A DNA stretch of 11,878 nt from Methylotenera_A sp031369365 (lineage in GTDB: Bacteria > Pseudomonadota > Gammaproteobacteria > Burkholderiales > Methylophilaceae), in contig JANMOP010000053.1 of assembly GCA_031369365.1 (NCBI GenBank), positions 1-11,878 on the forward strand, in the 5' to 3' direction. Below, in pieces: positions 1-6,975 of this stretch (position 1 is its first letter; each line of letters opens with the position of its first letter). The notes beneath the pieces were generated by a model. The model did not search any database and was not told the DNA's origin. It saw only the letters and a list, made by a program, of their open reading frames with translations. A program made the position numbers and the translations under genes.

Positions 1-1194
1 CTACTTATTTCAGATGTTTATTTTCCACGTGTGAATGGTGTTTCTACCTCAATTCGAACTTTTACTGAACAGCTGCAGAAGTTGGGTCATAGCGTGCATT
101 TAATTGCACCAGATTATAGAGTTAAGACCATAGACGAAGCTTGGATTACCCGCGTGCCAGCTCGTTCAATCTACTTTGACCCAGAAGATAAGTTGATGAA
201 ATATAAAGAAATATTGCGCTTATTGCCGACACTTAAAAGTAAAAAATTTGATCTGATTCATATTCATACGCCATTTGTGGCGCACTATGCGGGCTTAAAA
301 CTTAGCCAATTATTAAAAATACCGGTTGTGGAAACCTACCACACTTTTTTTGAGGATTATTTGCACCATTATTTGCCGTGGATTCCAAAATTTGCAGCAC
401 GCGGTTTAGCAAGGTTCATCTCTAAAAACCAATGTAATCAAGTGGATGCAATCGTGGCGCCATCTCAACCGATGTTAGATGTGCTGCGCACTTATGGCAT
501 CAACACTAAAACAGAAGTGATTGCGACAGGTTTGCAGGAGTCGAGTTTTAACTCGGCAGATAGCGAAGCGTTTAAAGCAAAATTTGGGATAGCGCAAAAT
601 CGACTCATGCTACTGTATGTGGGGCGTGTGGCTTTTGAAAAGAATATTGATTTTTTAGTAAGGGTAACCAAACTATTAACTAAAGACGTGCCTGATATTT
701 TACTGGTGATTACGGGTGAGGGCCCAGCAGAACATAGCCTGCGTGCATTAGTCAAAACCTTAGGCATTGAAAATAATGTGCAGTTTATTGGTTATTTAGA
801 TAGAAATACCGAGTTGAATGCTTGCTACAAGGCGGCTGATATATTTGTATTTGCCTCTAAGAGTGAAACGCAAGGCTTGGTGCTGCTAGAGGCAATGGCA
901 CAAGCTACACCAGTGGTGGCGATTGCCGAGCTAGGCACTGCGTCGATATTGGTGGAGGGGCAAGGTGCCATGATTGCAGTTGAAGACGAAGCGCAGTTTG
1001 CACATAAAGTGCAGGCGTTACTGGCAAACCCAGTTCATTGCGAACACTTGGGCGAGCGTGCTAGAGAATACGCGCACAGCAAGTGGTCGGCAGCTAAGCA
1101 AGCAGAACGCATGTTAGCGTTTTATTTAGCACTATCTGCTGAGAAACATGTGCCGTGCGAAGCAATATCTATGCGGCTTCGATGCCTGCCCTAA
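1..1194 (+). CDS. Glycosyltransferase, GT4-like (GT-B fold), 5'-partial
   Basis: Probably transfers a sugar (mannose or glucose type) from a nucleotide sugar onto a lipid or glycan acceptor at the cytoplasmic side of the membrane. The reading frame is open to base 1 and begins with LLISDVYFPRVNGVSTS, the glycine-rich N-terminal strand and loop typical of GT4 enzymes. The first residues are therefore off the edge, and the in-frame GTG at 31 is an internal valine codon. Visible residues (numbered from base 1) show the acceptor-side YHTFFEDY segment (~113-120), VGRVAFEKN (~207-215) with the donor-phosphate-binding lysine, and the E-x7-E motif in SETQGLVLLEAMA (E289, E297) that binds the nucleotide sugar. 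There is no signal peptide or membrane segment in the visible part. It is convergent with the phoU end of the pst operon and has no functional link visible here. The family is secure; donor and acceptor cannot be told from sequence alone. Confidence 0.88.
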   Translation, partial: LLISDVYFPRVNGVSTSIRTFTEQLQKLGHSVHLIAPDYRVKTIDEAWITRVPARSIYFDPEDKLMKYKEILRLLPTLKSKKFDLIHIHTPFVAHYAGLKLSQLLKIPVVETYHTFFEDYLHHYLPWIPKFAARGLARFISKNQCNQVDAIVAPSQPMLDVLRTYGINTKTEVIATGLQESSFNSADSEAFKAKFGIAQNRLMLLYVGRVAFEKNIDFLVRVTKLLTKDVPDILLVITGEGPAEHSLRALVKTLGIENNVQFIGYLDRNTELNACYKAADIFVFASKSETQGLVLLEAMAQATPVVAIAELGTASILVEGQGAMIAVEDEAQFAHKVQALLANPVHCEHLGERAREYAHSKWSAAKQAERMLAFYLALSAEKHVPCEAISMRLRCLP

Positions 1195-1211
1195 GATGAT
1201 TTAGTTAGGGC
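1188..1211 (+). terminator. Possible weak hairpin terminator after the glycosyltransferase gene
   Basis: GCCCTAA (1188-1194) pairs perfectly with TTAGGGC (1205-1211) around a 10-nt loop, and is followed by the T/A-rich TATTTATTTAAAAATT. The stem overlaps the stop codon of the glycosyltransferase. The U-tract is interrupted, so termination strength is doubtful. It lies between two convergent genes, where it could also act on phoU transcripts. Confidence 0.35.
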
Positions 1212-1247
1212 TATTTATTTAAAAATTACCTTAGCTGCTAATTAGGC

Positions 1248-1949
1248 TTAATCTTTAGCAGTTTCTTCCATCTCTTCCATACTAATGTGGCGCACGTCTT
1301 TACCTTTGACCATATACACCACATATTCCGAGATATTTTTGGCGTGATCGCCAATGCGCTCGATGGCTTTCGATACGAACAACACTTCTAGCGCCATGCT
1401 AATGGTGCGCGGGTCTTCCAACATAAAAGTAATGAGCTGACGCATCGTCATTTGATACTGTTCATCCACTTCTTCATCCATGTGTGCAATTTCTAGCACT
1501 TTAGTTGCATCTGAGCGCGCAAAAGCGTCTAGCGCCATGTGTAACATATCTCGGGCATAATTGGCCATGGATTTAATCTCGGCAAATCGTGGCGTCCATA
1601 CGCGATCTGTTTCGTTAGACTTTAGCGCATAACGGGCAATTTTAGCGGCTTCGTCGCCAATACGTTCAAGGTCGGTAATGGTTTTAATCATCATCAGCAC
1701 CATGCGTAAATCGCCCGCAGTTGGCTGGCGGCGCGCAATAATACGGCTACAATCTTCGTCCACTTGCACTTCAAGTGCATTCACCATGTGGTCTTTATTA
1801 ATCACGGCTTTAGCAAGCTTGGGGTTAGATCCAGTCAAGGCTTCAAGCGCGTCAGCAATTTGCTGCTCAACAAGTGCGCCCATTTCTAGCACCTTGGCGC
1901 GCACCGCTTCTAGCTCGGCATCGTATTGTTTAAATATGTGTTCTTGCAT
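1248..1949 (-). CDS. phoU: Phosphate-signalling accessory protein PhoU
   Basis: PhoU (233 aa, normal length for the family) is a cytoplasmic, peripheral-membrane regulator. It couples the state of the PstSCAB transporter to the PhoR sensor kinase and represses the Pho regulon when phosphate is plentiful. The protein is all-helical with two repeated PhoU domains. Each carries the metal-cluster signature: ERIGDEAAKIARY (95-107) and ERIGDHAKNISEYV (197-210). The start is supported by AAGGA placed 6-7 bases before the ATG on the minus strand. The gene is last in the operon, 27 bases after pstB, which is the usual position. The C-terminal tail (from ~218) is acidic and variable. Identification is secure. 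Confidence 0.97.
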   Translation of the reverse strand: MQEHIFKQYDAELEAVRAKVLEMGALVEQQIADALEALTGSNPKLAKAVINKDHMVNALEVQVDEDCSRIIARRQPTAGDLRMVLMMIKTITDLERIGDEAAKIARYALKSNETDRVWTPRFAEIKSMANYARDMLHMALDAFARSDATKVLEIAHMDEEVDEQYQMTMRQLITFMLEDPRTISMALEVLFVSKAIERIGDHAKNISEYVVYMVKGKDVRHISMEEMEETAKD

Positions 1950-1976
1950 GATTATTCCTTGTTTTTGGCAATTGAA

Positions 1977-2756
1977 TTAACCGAACTTGCCGGTAATGTA
2001 GTCTTCAGTCTCTTTGCGGCTGGGGCGGGTAAAAATGGTATTGGTATCATCATATTCCATCAGCTCGCCCAAGTACATGTAGGCAGTAAAATCTGACACG
2101 CGCGCCGCTTGTTGCATGTTGTGCGTGACCACTAAAATAGTTAATTTTTGTTTCAGCTCACTCATTAATTCTTCAATATTGGCGGTTGCGATGGGGTCTA
2201 ATGCCGAAGTTGGCTCGTCAAACAGCATAATTTCAGGGTCTGTTGCTAGCGCACGGGCAATACATAAGCGTTGTTGCTGGCCACCCGATAAGTTAAAGGC
2301 TAAATCTTGCAATCTATCTTTGGCTTCGTTCCACAAAGCTGCGCCTTTTAACGCTTCTTCTACCTTGTCATCTAACATGCGCTTATTAGTTTCGCCACGC
2401 ACGCGCAAACCATAAGCCACGTTTTCATAAATACTTTTAGGAAAAGGGTTGGGTTTTTGAAACACCATGCTAATACGCATACGCACTTCAATCGGGTCAA
2501 CACCGTGTTCTAATATGTTGGTGTTATCAGGGTGCATGACAATTTGACCTTGGTACTTATTACCAGGGTATAAGTCGTGCATGCGGTTAAAGCAGCGCAA
2601 AAAAGTCGATTTTCCGCAGCCTGATGGGCCAATGAGTGCGGTGATTTTGTTTTCATATAGCGGCATATTCACGTTTTTTAACGCTTGCATACCATTTGCA
2701 TAGAAAAAATTAAGGTCGCGCGACTCGGCTTTAATAGCGGTTGTGGGGGTGATCAT
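1977..2756 (-). CDS. pstB: Phosphate ABC transporter ATP-binding protein PstB
   Basis: This is the ATPase subunit (259 aa) that drives phosphate import through PstC/PstA from the cytoplasmic face. All ABC motifs are intact: Walker A GPSGCGKST (43-51), Q-loop Q100 in VFQKPNPFPKSIYENV (the segment typical of PstB), signature LSGGQQQRLCIARALA (156-171), Walker B IMLFDE (176-181) followed by PTSALD, and H-loop histidine H212. The ending GELMEYDDTNTIFTRP...TEDYITGKFG is the standard PstB tail. The start has only a weak AAGG about 9 bases upstream. It lies 19 bases after pstA and 27 before phoU, so it is co-transcribed. Nothing is missing or unusual. Confidence 0.97.
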   Translation of the reverse strand: MITPTTAIKAESRDLNFFYANGMQALKNVNMPLYENKITALIGPSGCGKSTFLRCFNRMHDLYPGNKYQGQIVMHPDNTNILEHGVDPIEVRMRISMVFQKPNPFPKSIYENVAYGLRVRGETNKRMLDDKVEEALKGAALWNEAKDRLQDLAFNLSGGQQQRLCIARALATDPEIMLFDEPTSALDPIATANIEELMSELKQKLTILVVTHNMQQAARVSDFTAYMYLGELMEYDDTNTIFTRPSRKETEDYITGKFG

Positions 2757-2775
2757 AGTTATAAAACCTTAATGT

Positions 2776-3747
2776 TTACCATTTAATATTTTTGCGAATT
2801 TTATAGCGTAAGTAGATTGCAGTGCCGTTCATCAGTAGCGTAACAACAATAATGAGCGCGCCAGTGGCGGCAGCGTTAATGTGAAAGGCATGGTCGGGGC
2901 GCGATAACCAGCTAAACATTTGAATTGGCAATACCGTAAAGCCCGAGCTTAACCACTCAAAATTGATGAAAGGTGCCACCTCAGTAACAGGTGAAGGCGG
3001 TAAAAATGCAATAAACGTGAGTGCGCCAATAGTGATAATGGGTGCTGTTTCGCCCAATGCGCGTGCCATGCCAATAATAACGCCCGTTAAAATGCCGCCA
3101 TATGAATATTTTAAAACATGATCGTAAACCACCTGCCATTTGGTTGCGCCTACCGCATAAGCCGCTTCGCGAATGGCGACTGGAATGGCGCGTATGGATT
3201 CTCGAGTGGAGACAATAACAATAGGTAATATTAATAAGCCCAAAGTTAAGCCTGCTGTTAGTATGCTTTGGCCTAAATCTAAAATATAAACAAATAAACC
3301 TAGCGCAAGCAGACCATATACAATTGATGGCACGCCAGCAAGGTTAGTCACATTAATTTCAATTAAGTCTGCAAACCAGTGTTTTGGTGCGTATTCTTCA
3401 AGATACAAGCCAGCCGCTACGCCCATAGGCACGGCTACCAAAAATGTGACCAACATAACTAAAGCAGAGCCTACCCAAGCCGATAACAAGCCTGCGTTGG
3501 CAGCACGGCGCGAAGGGAAGTTGGTAAGGAAATCGGTATTAAAGCGTGTGTAGCCATCTATCACCAAATCGGAAAACAGTGTGAGCAATGTGAGCAGTGC
3601 GAGCGTGAGCGCAAGCAAACCAATCAGCGAAAAGATATAGTCGTTAAGTTTATGACGCTTAATCATGGCACGCACTTCGCCAAGATTTTTTAATACAGAA
3701 GCTGGCGCTTTAACTGGAGGTATTTCTTGTGTCATGCTGGTACTCAT
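2776..3747 (-). CDS. pstA: Phosphate ABC transporter permease PstA
   Basis: One of the two inner-membrane permease subunits (323 aa) forming the phosphate channel with PstC. Six hydrophobic segments are visible at roughly 37-63, 89-113, 137-157, 161-181, 217-247 and 293-315. The EAA coupling loop that contacts PstB is EAAYAVGATKWQVV (194-207) with the downstream conserved glycine, followed by GMARALGETAPI (226-237), a hallmark of PstA. The N-terminal ~35 residues are polar and variable. No good ribosome binding site precedes the first ATG. The second in-frame ATG (residue 5) has only a GAG 7-8 bases upstream, so the protein may start four residues later. Spacing to pstC is 31 bases, in the same operon. 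Confidence 0.96.
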   Translation of the reverse strand: MSTSMTQEIPPVKAPASVLKNLGEVRAMIKRHKLNDYIFSLIGLLALTLALLTLLTLFSDLVIDGYTRFNTDFLTNFPSRRAANAGLLSAWVGSALVMLVTFLVAVPMGVAAGLYLEEYAPKHWFADLIEINVTNLAGVPSIVYGLLALGLFVYILDLGQSILTAGLTLGLLILPIVIVSTRESIRAIPVAIREAAYAVGATKWQVVYDHVLKYSYGGILTGVIIGMARALGETAPIITIGALTFIAFLPPSPVTEVAPFINFEWLSSGFTVLPIQMFSWLSRPDHAFHINAAATGALIIVVTLLMNGTAIYLRYKIRKNIKW

Positions 3748-3778
3748 TATTTGAGGGCTATTTTTGTAGCACTAGTGT

Positions 3779-4726
3779 TTAATATTGCTCACGATATTTT
3801 TTGCGAATCAAATGACCAAGAATATTGAAGCATAAGGTCATCAACAGCAGCACCAAGCCTGCGGCAAATATACTTTGATAGCCAATGCTACCATGCGGTA
3901 AATCGCCCATTGCTACTTGCACAATGTAAGCCGTAATAGTGGCAGCGCTTTCCATCGGGTTAAAGCTGATAATAGGTTGCTGGCCTGCGGCCACAGCCAC
4001 CACCATGGTCTCACCCACTGCGCGTGAAATACCCAAAATGTAAGCGGCCACAATGCCAGAAGTGGCGGCTGGTGTGACCACGCGCACGGCGGTTTGAAAG
4101 CGTGTAGCACCCATAGCGTAGCTACCTTCGCGCATTGCCATGGGCACAGCGCGCATGGCGTCTTCAGCCAATGAGGCGATATAAGGCACAATCATAATAC
4201 CCATGACTATGCCCGCACTTAACATATTAAAGCCTGGCAAATCGGGAAATATTTTTTGTAGAATTGGTGTTAAAAACAATAGCGCAAAATAGCCAAATAC
4301 AATCGTTGGCACGCCCACCAGCAGCTCTAATATTGGCTTTACAATTTCACGTGTTTTATGTGATGCAAACTCTGATAGATAAATTGCCGCGATGGTGCCA
4401 ACAGGTATCGCCACAGACAGAGCAACAGCAGAGGTTGTGAGTGTGCCAGAGACAAGCGGCAAAATGCCGTAATGTGCATCTTCAAAGAGCGGTGTCCATT
4501 GTGTATCGGTTAAAAAATCGACTATAGAAACGGTTTTAAAAAAACTTAAGGATTCGTAAAGCAGAACACCGACAATAGACAGTGTGGTGGCTACGGCAGA
4601 CAGTGCAGCTAACAATAAAATAAATTCAATAATACGCTCTTTAATATTGCGGCGTACATTTTTAGCCAGTCTAGGGCTGATGGTTAAATCAATAGATTGA
4701 TTAAGCATTCGAGTCGCTGTATTCAT
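3779..4726 (-). CDS. pstC: Phosphate ABC transporter permease PstC
   Basis: The second inner-membrane permease subunit (315 aa, normal length). Hydrophobic segments lie at about 34-57, 90-117, 131-157, 168-188, 220-248 and 284-304. The EAA loop is REGSYAMGATRFQTAV (199-214), followed by GISRAVGETMVVAVAAG (232-248), a segment characteristic of PstC and paralogous to the PstA one. The large segment between the first two membrane helices (VDFLTDTQWTPLFEDAHYG) is the typical PstC periplasmic loop. No clear ribosome binding site precedes the ATG; an in-frame ATG at residue 7 is no better. It is separated from pstS by a 116-base gap holding a strong terminator, so its expression depends on read-through or on an unseen promoter. 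Confidence 0.96.
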   Translation of the reverse strand: MNTATRMLNQSIDLTISPRLAKNVRRNIKERIIEFILLLAALSAVATTLSIVGVLLYESLSFFKTVSIVDFLTDTQWTPLFEDAHYGILPLVSGTLTTSAVALSVAIPVGTIAAIYLSEFASHKTREIVKPILELLVGVPTIVFGYFALLFLTPILQKIFPDLPGFNMLSAGIVMGIMIVPYIASLAEDAMRAVPMAMREGSYAMGATRFQTAVRVVTPAATSGIVAAYILGISRAVGETMVVAVAAGQQPIISFNPMESAATITAYIVQVAMGDLPHGSIGYQSIFAAGLVLLLMTLCFNILGHLIRKKYREQY

Positions 4727-4800
4727 AGTGAAAAGGTTCGCTCATTTTAGCCGAAAACACAAACATAGGCGTATGCCTGCATTGATAATTTTGATTAAAT

Positions 4801-4833
4801 AAAAAAGGAGCGGTTTTGCCGCCCCTTTTTTTT
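4801..4833 (-). terminator. Intrinsic terminator/attenuator between pstS and pstC
   Basis: Read on the minus strand, a G+C-rich stem GGGGCGG/CCGCTCC closes on a CAAAA loop and is extended by A-T pairs into a long U-run. One position is A-C on the plus strand but a G-U wobble on the minus strand. The hairpin is therefore continuous only in the direction of pstS transcription. It starts about 10 bases after the pstS stop and lies before pstC, a position suited to partial termination that makes PstS mRNA more abundant than the permease part. Confidence 0.85.
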
Positions 4834-4842
4834 ACGTAATAC

Positions 4843-5835
4843 TTACTTGATTCTGCTTAGTAAATCTGCAATTTTAATGCCCACTTCATTTTTACCACCA
4901 AAGCCAGTACCTGGTTTCAGTGCCTTAAAGTGCGTTTTTACTGCTGTGTAGTCTTCTGTAGGTAGCGGAACATATTTCACTTCTTTTACCAAGGCTGGTG
5001 CGTTTTCAAGATAAAAGTTAACAAATGCTTTTACTTCTGGCTTGAAGGCTGCTGCAGTTGCATTCACGTAGATGAATATTGGACGTGCAAGCGGTTGGTA
5101 AGACCCATCTTCAACTGTTTTAACAGAAGGTAGTACGCCAGGTGAGCCAGCCTTAACAGCAACAGGAATTGCTCTTAATTTGTCTTTATTCTCTTCATAG
5201 TAAGCCATACCAAAGTAAGCCATACCACCTGCATTGCCTGATACACCTTGCACTAACACGTTATCATCTTCTGAAGGCGTGTAATCGGTACGATGTGCTT
5301 TTGATTTACCATTAATGGCTTCACTAAAATAGTCAAATGTACCAGATGCAGTGCCTGGGCCATATAAGCCCATTTTTTTATCTGGGTAAGCTGGATTTAC
5401 ATCTTTCCAGTTTTTAACACTAGAACCTGGGCCCCATATTTTTTTCAACTCATCTACTGTAATACTTTTAACCCAATCATTTTTAGAGTTAACTACAACT
5501 GTAAGCGCATCATAAGCAATCGGCAACTCAATATATTGAATGCCAGCTTCTTTACAAGCATCAATCTCTTTTTGTGCAATAGGGCGTGATGCATTGGAAA
5601 TATCCGTTTCGCCACGGCAGAATTTTTTAAATCCTCCACCTGTGCCAGATTCGCCCACTGTCACTTTAATTTTGGTTGATTTTTGAAATTCTTCGGCTAC
5701 CGCTTCAGTAATGGGGTAAACCGTGCTTGAGCCATCAATTTTGATGATTTTATCGGCGGCAAAAGCGTGAGTTGTAGCGAAAGTAGCTGCAATTAAAGCC
5801 GCGATACTTAATGATTTGGTTAGCATTGTGTTCAT
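4843..5835 (-). CDS. pstS: Periplasmic phosphate-binding protein PstS
   Basis: The high-affinity phosphate receptor of the transporter (330 aa), exported to the periplasm. A Sec signal peptide covers residues 1-26: positive MNTMLTK, a hydrophobic stretch LSIAALIAATFA, and a likely cleavage at AFA|ADK (24-26). No lipobox cysteine is present, so it is a soluble periplasmic protein. Phosphate-contacting segments are DGSSTVYP (34-41), GESGTGGGF (61-69), the following CRGETDISNASRPI, and YGPGTASGTFDYF. The start is supported by GGAG five bases before the ATG. It is the first gene of the operon, downstream of a Pho box promoter, and is followed by an intrinsic terminator before pstC. Identification is secure. 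Confidence 0.97.
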   Translation of the reverse strand: MNTMLTKSLSIAALIAATFATTHAFAADKIIKIDGSSTVYPITEAVAEEFQKSTKIKVTVGESGTGGGFKKFCRGETDISNASRPIAQKEIDACKEAGIQYIELPIAYDALTVVVNSKNDWVKSITVDELKKIWGPGSSVKNWKDVNPAYPDKKMGLYGPGTASGTFDYFSEAINGKSKAHRTDYTPSEDDNVLVQGVSGNAGGMAYFGMAYYEENKDKLRAIPVAVKAGSPGVLPSVKTVEDGSYQPLARPIFIYVNATAAAFKPEVKAFVNFYLENAPALVKEVKYVPLPTEDYTAVKTHFKALKPGTGFGGKNEVGIKIADLLSRIK

Positions 5836-5891
5836 GAAATCTCCATCAAAGTTAAACTATATTGAGTTAAATTGCTTTTAAGCTGTTGCGG

Positions 5892-5925
5892 ATTTTAGAG
5901 ATTGAATATGACAGTTTGATGACAA
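5892..5925 (-). promoter_or_regulatory. Pho box and -10 box of the pst operon promoter
   Basis: On the minus strand two direct repeats, TTGTCAT and CTGTCAT, are separated by CAAA (plus-strand 5908-5925). Against the PhoB consensus CTGTCAT-4-CTGTCAT this is 13 of 14 positions. Exactly 10 bases further lies TAAAAT (plus 5892-5897), a good -10 hexamer. In known PhoB-activated promoters the Pho box replaces the -35 box at just this distance. Predicted transcription start is near 5885, giving a ~50-base leader before pstS. No second Pho box was seen in the gap. Confidence 0.88.
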
Positions 5926-6006
5926 TTTGAATAGTTTAAAGAATGAAAAGGTTTAAGATCAAGACCTTCAATTTGATAATTAATAAGCAAAAATGTAAAA
6001 AACAAC

Positions 6007-6039
6007 TATTATAGCGTTGTGAAAATAACAATTTCACAA
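6007..6039 (+). promoter_or_regulatory. Possible -10 box and palindromic operator upstream of the channel gene
   Basis: TATTAT (6007-6012) matches five of six -10 positions but has no convincing -35. Directly downstream is a perfect inverted repeat of two 8-base arms, TTGTGAAA (6017-6024) and TTTCACAA (6032-6039), with a 7-base AT-rich centre. If the -10 is real, transcription would start inside the left arm, the classical place for a repressor site. The regulator is unknown and no regulator gene is adjacent. Confidence 0.35.
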
Positions 6040-6111
6040 AATTTATCGTAAGTAAATGACGACATATGTTACAAACTAAACCGCCCGATTTGAAAACTTA
6101 AGTTATAAAAG

Positions 6112-6771
6112 ATGAAAAACATAATCAGCTATCAGCTCATAACAGAATTTGTGGGTACAGCGCTATTGCTGGCCGTTGTCACTGGTTCAGGTATCATGGG
6201 TCAAACATTAGGTGCTGGCAATGCAGGCGTGGCTTTATTGGGTAACAGTATCGCCACAGGTTGCGGCTTGTATGTACTTATTACCTTGCTTGCGCCCATA
6301 TCTGGCGCGCATTTTAATCCTGCGGTGAGCATTATGATGTGGCGCGCAGGCGCGTTAAATACACCTGCATTATCTGCTTATATTTCTGCACAAATAATCG
6401 GCGCTATTAGCGGTGTTTGGCTAACGCACCTTATGTTTGCTTTGCCTATTATTCAAGCTTCCACCAAGCCAAGGCATGGTTTGGGCATTTGGGTGAGCGA
6501 GTTAGTCTCCACTTTAGTTTTACTTAGCGTCATTCGCCTCGGCATAAAATATGCCAATGAAAAAGTAGCAATGCTAGTCGCGCTGACAGTTACTGCGGGT
6601 TACTGGTTTACCTCGTCCACTTTTTTCTCAAACCCAGCGGTGACATTGGCTAGAAGCTTAACCAATACTTTTGTGGGTATCGCGCCTGTCGATGTGCTGG
6701 GTTTTGTCTCGGCGCAATTCGCCGCAGTATTATTGGTTTGCTTAATTAAACCCAATAAAACCAATATTTAA
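6112..6771 (+). CDS. MIP-family (aquaporin-like) membrane channel
   Basis: A 219-residue inner-membrane channel of the major intrinsic protein family. The two half-helix signatures are HFNPAVSI (NPA 69-71) and FFSNPAVTLARS (NPA 174-176). About six hydrophobic segments surround them, and the N-terminal ELxGTALLL-like start (E12-L20) and GSGIMG (25-30) are typical of a short bacterial subfamily often annotated simply as aquaporin. In classical AqpZ and GlpF the second motif is NPAR, with the arginine forming the selectivity filter. Here V177 follows NPA and the arginine comes at 181, so water/glycerol selectivity cannot be assumed. AqpS-type channels of this subfamily are known to conduct arsenite; that role is only an inference here. 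The ATG is the first after an in-frame stop (6106-6108) but has no clear ribosome binding site. It is transcribed divergently from pstS. Confidence 0.85.
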   Translation: MKNIISYQLITEFVGTALLLAVVTGSGIMGQTLGAGNAGVALLGNSIATGCGLYVLITLLAPISGAHFNPAVSIMMWRAGALNTPALSAYISAQIIGAISGVWLTHLMFALPIIQASTKPRHGLGIWVSELVSTLVLLSVIRLGIKYANEKVAMLVALTVTAGYWFTSSTFFSNPAVTLARSLTNTFVGIAPVDVLGFVSAQFAAVLLVCLIKPNKTNI

Positions 6772-6778
6772 AACAACG

Positions 6779-6908
6779 CGTCATTGCGAGCCAAAGGGTT
6801 TAATTTTGGCGTGGCAATCTATAGCGGTTTAAAAATAACTAGAAAAAATTACTACAAAATATAACTAGATTGCCATGCCTAAGCTAAAACCTTAGGCTCG
6901 CAATGACG
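6779..6908. repeat. MITE-like 130-bp inverted-repeat element
   Basis: The outer 14 bases are perfect inverted repeats, CGTCATTGCGAGCC (6779-6792) and GGCTCGCAATGACG (6895-6908). The pairing continues inward with few mismatches (about 37 of 43 positions), ending in GTGGCAATCTA and its complement TAGATTGCCA, around a 44-base AT-rich loop (6822-6865). It has no coding capacity. Terminal words of the CGTCATTGCGAG type are found in dispersed small palindromic elements in many bacterial genomes (from memory). No clear target-site duplication was seen. As RNA it would fold into one long hairpin and could stop transcription from the channel gene. Confidence 0.8.
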
Positions 6909-6930
6909 ACATGAGTCTTTGGGGTATAAT
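6903..6930 (+). promoter_or_regulatory. Probable prfB promoter
   Basis: A perfect TATAAT (6925-6930) is preceded at 16 bases by ATGACG (6903-6908), four of six matches to TTGACA. The -35 lies inside the right terminal repeat of the adjacent palindromic element. Predicted start of transcription is near 6937, about 40 bases before the prfB ATG. Confidence 0.55.
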
Positions 6931-6975
6931 TTGCTTTTTAGTGAGTTAAATTTTAAAAGTAAAGCAACAAACATC

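Noticed and set aside
31..33. GTG as the start of the glycosyltransferase
   Set aside because: The frame is open upstream to base 1 and the residues before it (LLISDVYFPR) are the conserved GT4 N-terminus, so the gene begins outside the window.
3913..4191. Minus-strand 92-codon frame inside pstC
   Set aside because: Tryptophan- and cysteine-rich translation in an alternative frame of a certain pstC; not a real gene.
6017..6039. Lac-operator-like sequence
   Set aside because: The likeness to the lac operator region is superficial; there is no lac gene or LacI-type regulator nearby, so only a generic palindrome is reported.
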